From the NCBI GenBank assembly GCA_001464795.1, contig LNEB01000015.1, positions 310,001 to 374,000 of the forward strand: a DNA stretch of 64,000 nucleotides. Reading direction: 5' to 3'. The position numbers were made by a program, and so were the translations under genes. Under the pieces are notes generated by a model. The model had not been told where the DNA came from. It saw nothing but the letters and a program-made list of their open reading frames with translations, and searched no databases. This document shows positions 63,996 to 64,000 of this stretch, in pieces. Numbering within the stretch: the stretch's first letter is position 1; every line of letters begins with the position of its first letter. This DNA comes from Bdellovibrionales bacterium Ga0074139. Its GTDB lineage: Bacteria; Bdellovibrionota; Bdellovibrionia; Bdellovibrionales; Bdellovibrionaceae.

Positions 63996-64000
63996 TTTTC

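Overview
The window is a gene-dense chromosomal segment (roughly 40% G+C by eye) from a Gram-negative bacterium, most likely a member of the Bdellovibrionota (Bdellovibrio-like). The reasons are the many secreted proteins and lipoproteins without familiar domains, lipoprotein signals ending in Phe-Gln-Asn-Cys, a PocR-type sigma-54 regulator, paired ArsA-like ATPases, and a mix of delta-proteobacterial family versions. This is read from sequence and family knowledge only; no search was run. I see no tRNA, rRNA, CRISPR array, insertion sequence or prophage, and no gene-free stretch longer than about 300 bases.

Layout. 1-10.6 kb (minus strand): one long housekeeping operon, rpsB-tsf-pyrH-frr-uppS-cdsA-rseP-tsaB, followed by a MinD/FlhG-like ATPase, a J-like/RodZ-like HTH fusion, rluD and pgeF. 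A structured leader precedes rpsB, and a terminator hairpin is built over the rpsB stop codon. 10.7-24.6 kb: mixed genes including an FAD oxidoreductase, a zinc-ribbon/CFI-box protein, priA, galU, a large lipoprotein, an outer-membrane barrel behind a perfect FNR-type palindrome, a tiny very basic protein, a TonB-like protein, a 718-residue secreted protein, and nagZ. 24.7-29.3 kb (plus): three exported proteins starting with a TadG-like protein. 29.3-33.9 kb (minus): a PocR-sigma-54 activator, a possible degenerate AAA+ relative of such activators, and the amgK-murU peptidoglycan-recycling pair. 34-42.8 kb (minus): a coiled-coil secreted protein, a class A PBP, uvrA and an MsbA-like exporter.

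42.9-44.2 kb (minus) holds the most unusual locus: an autoregulated-looking toxin-antitoxin-like operon. Its first gene fuses a degenerate nucleotidyltransferase fold to a ribbon-helix-helix domain, its second gene is an apparently intact AbiEii-type nucleotidyltransferase, and a tiny ORF follows. 44.2-49.4 kb: mscL, then ftsE-ftsX-envC-ctpA in a tightly overlapping cell-division/cell-wall operon. 49.4-54.8 kb: trigger factor (minus), then two ArsA-like ATPases, a lipoprotein and a gshA-type ligase in an overlapping operon. 55.6 kb carries a terminator duplicated in inverted orientation between convergent genes. The window ends with an oligopeptide-binding protein, pepA, and the clpP-clpX-response regulator-lon proteolysis cluster.

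Shared themes are envelope biogenesis and turnover (UppS, CdsA, PBP1A, NagZ, AmgK, MurU, FtsEX/EnvC, CtpA, RseP), protein quality control (Tig, ClpXP, Lon, PepA) and translation. All fit a periplasm-invading or wall-remodelling predator, but predation itself is not proven by the sequence.
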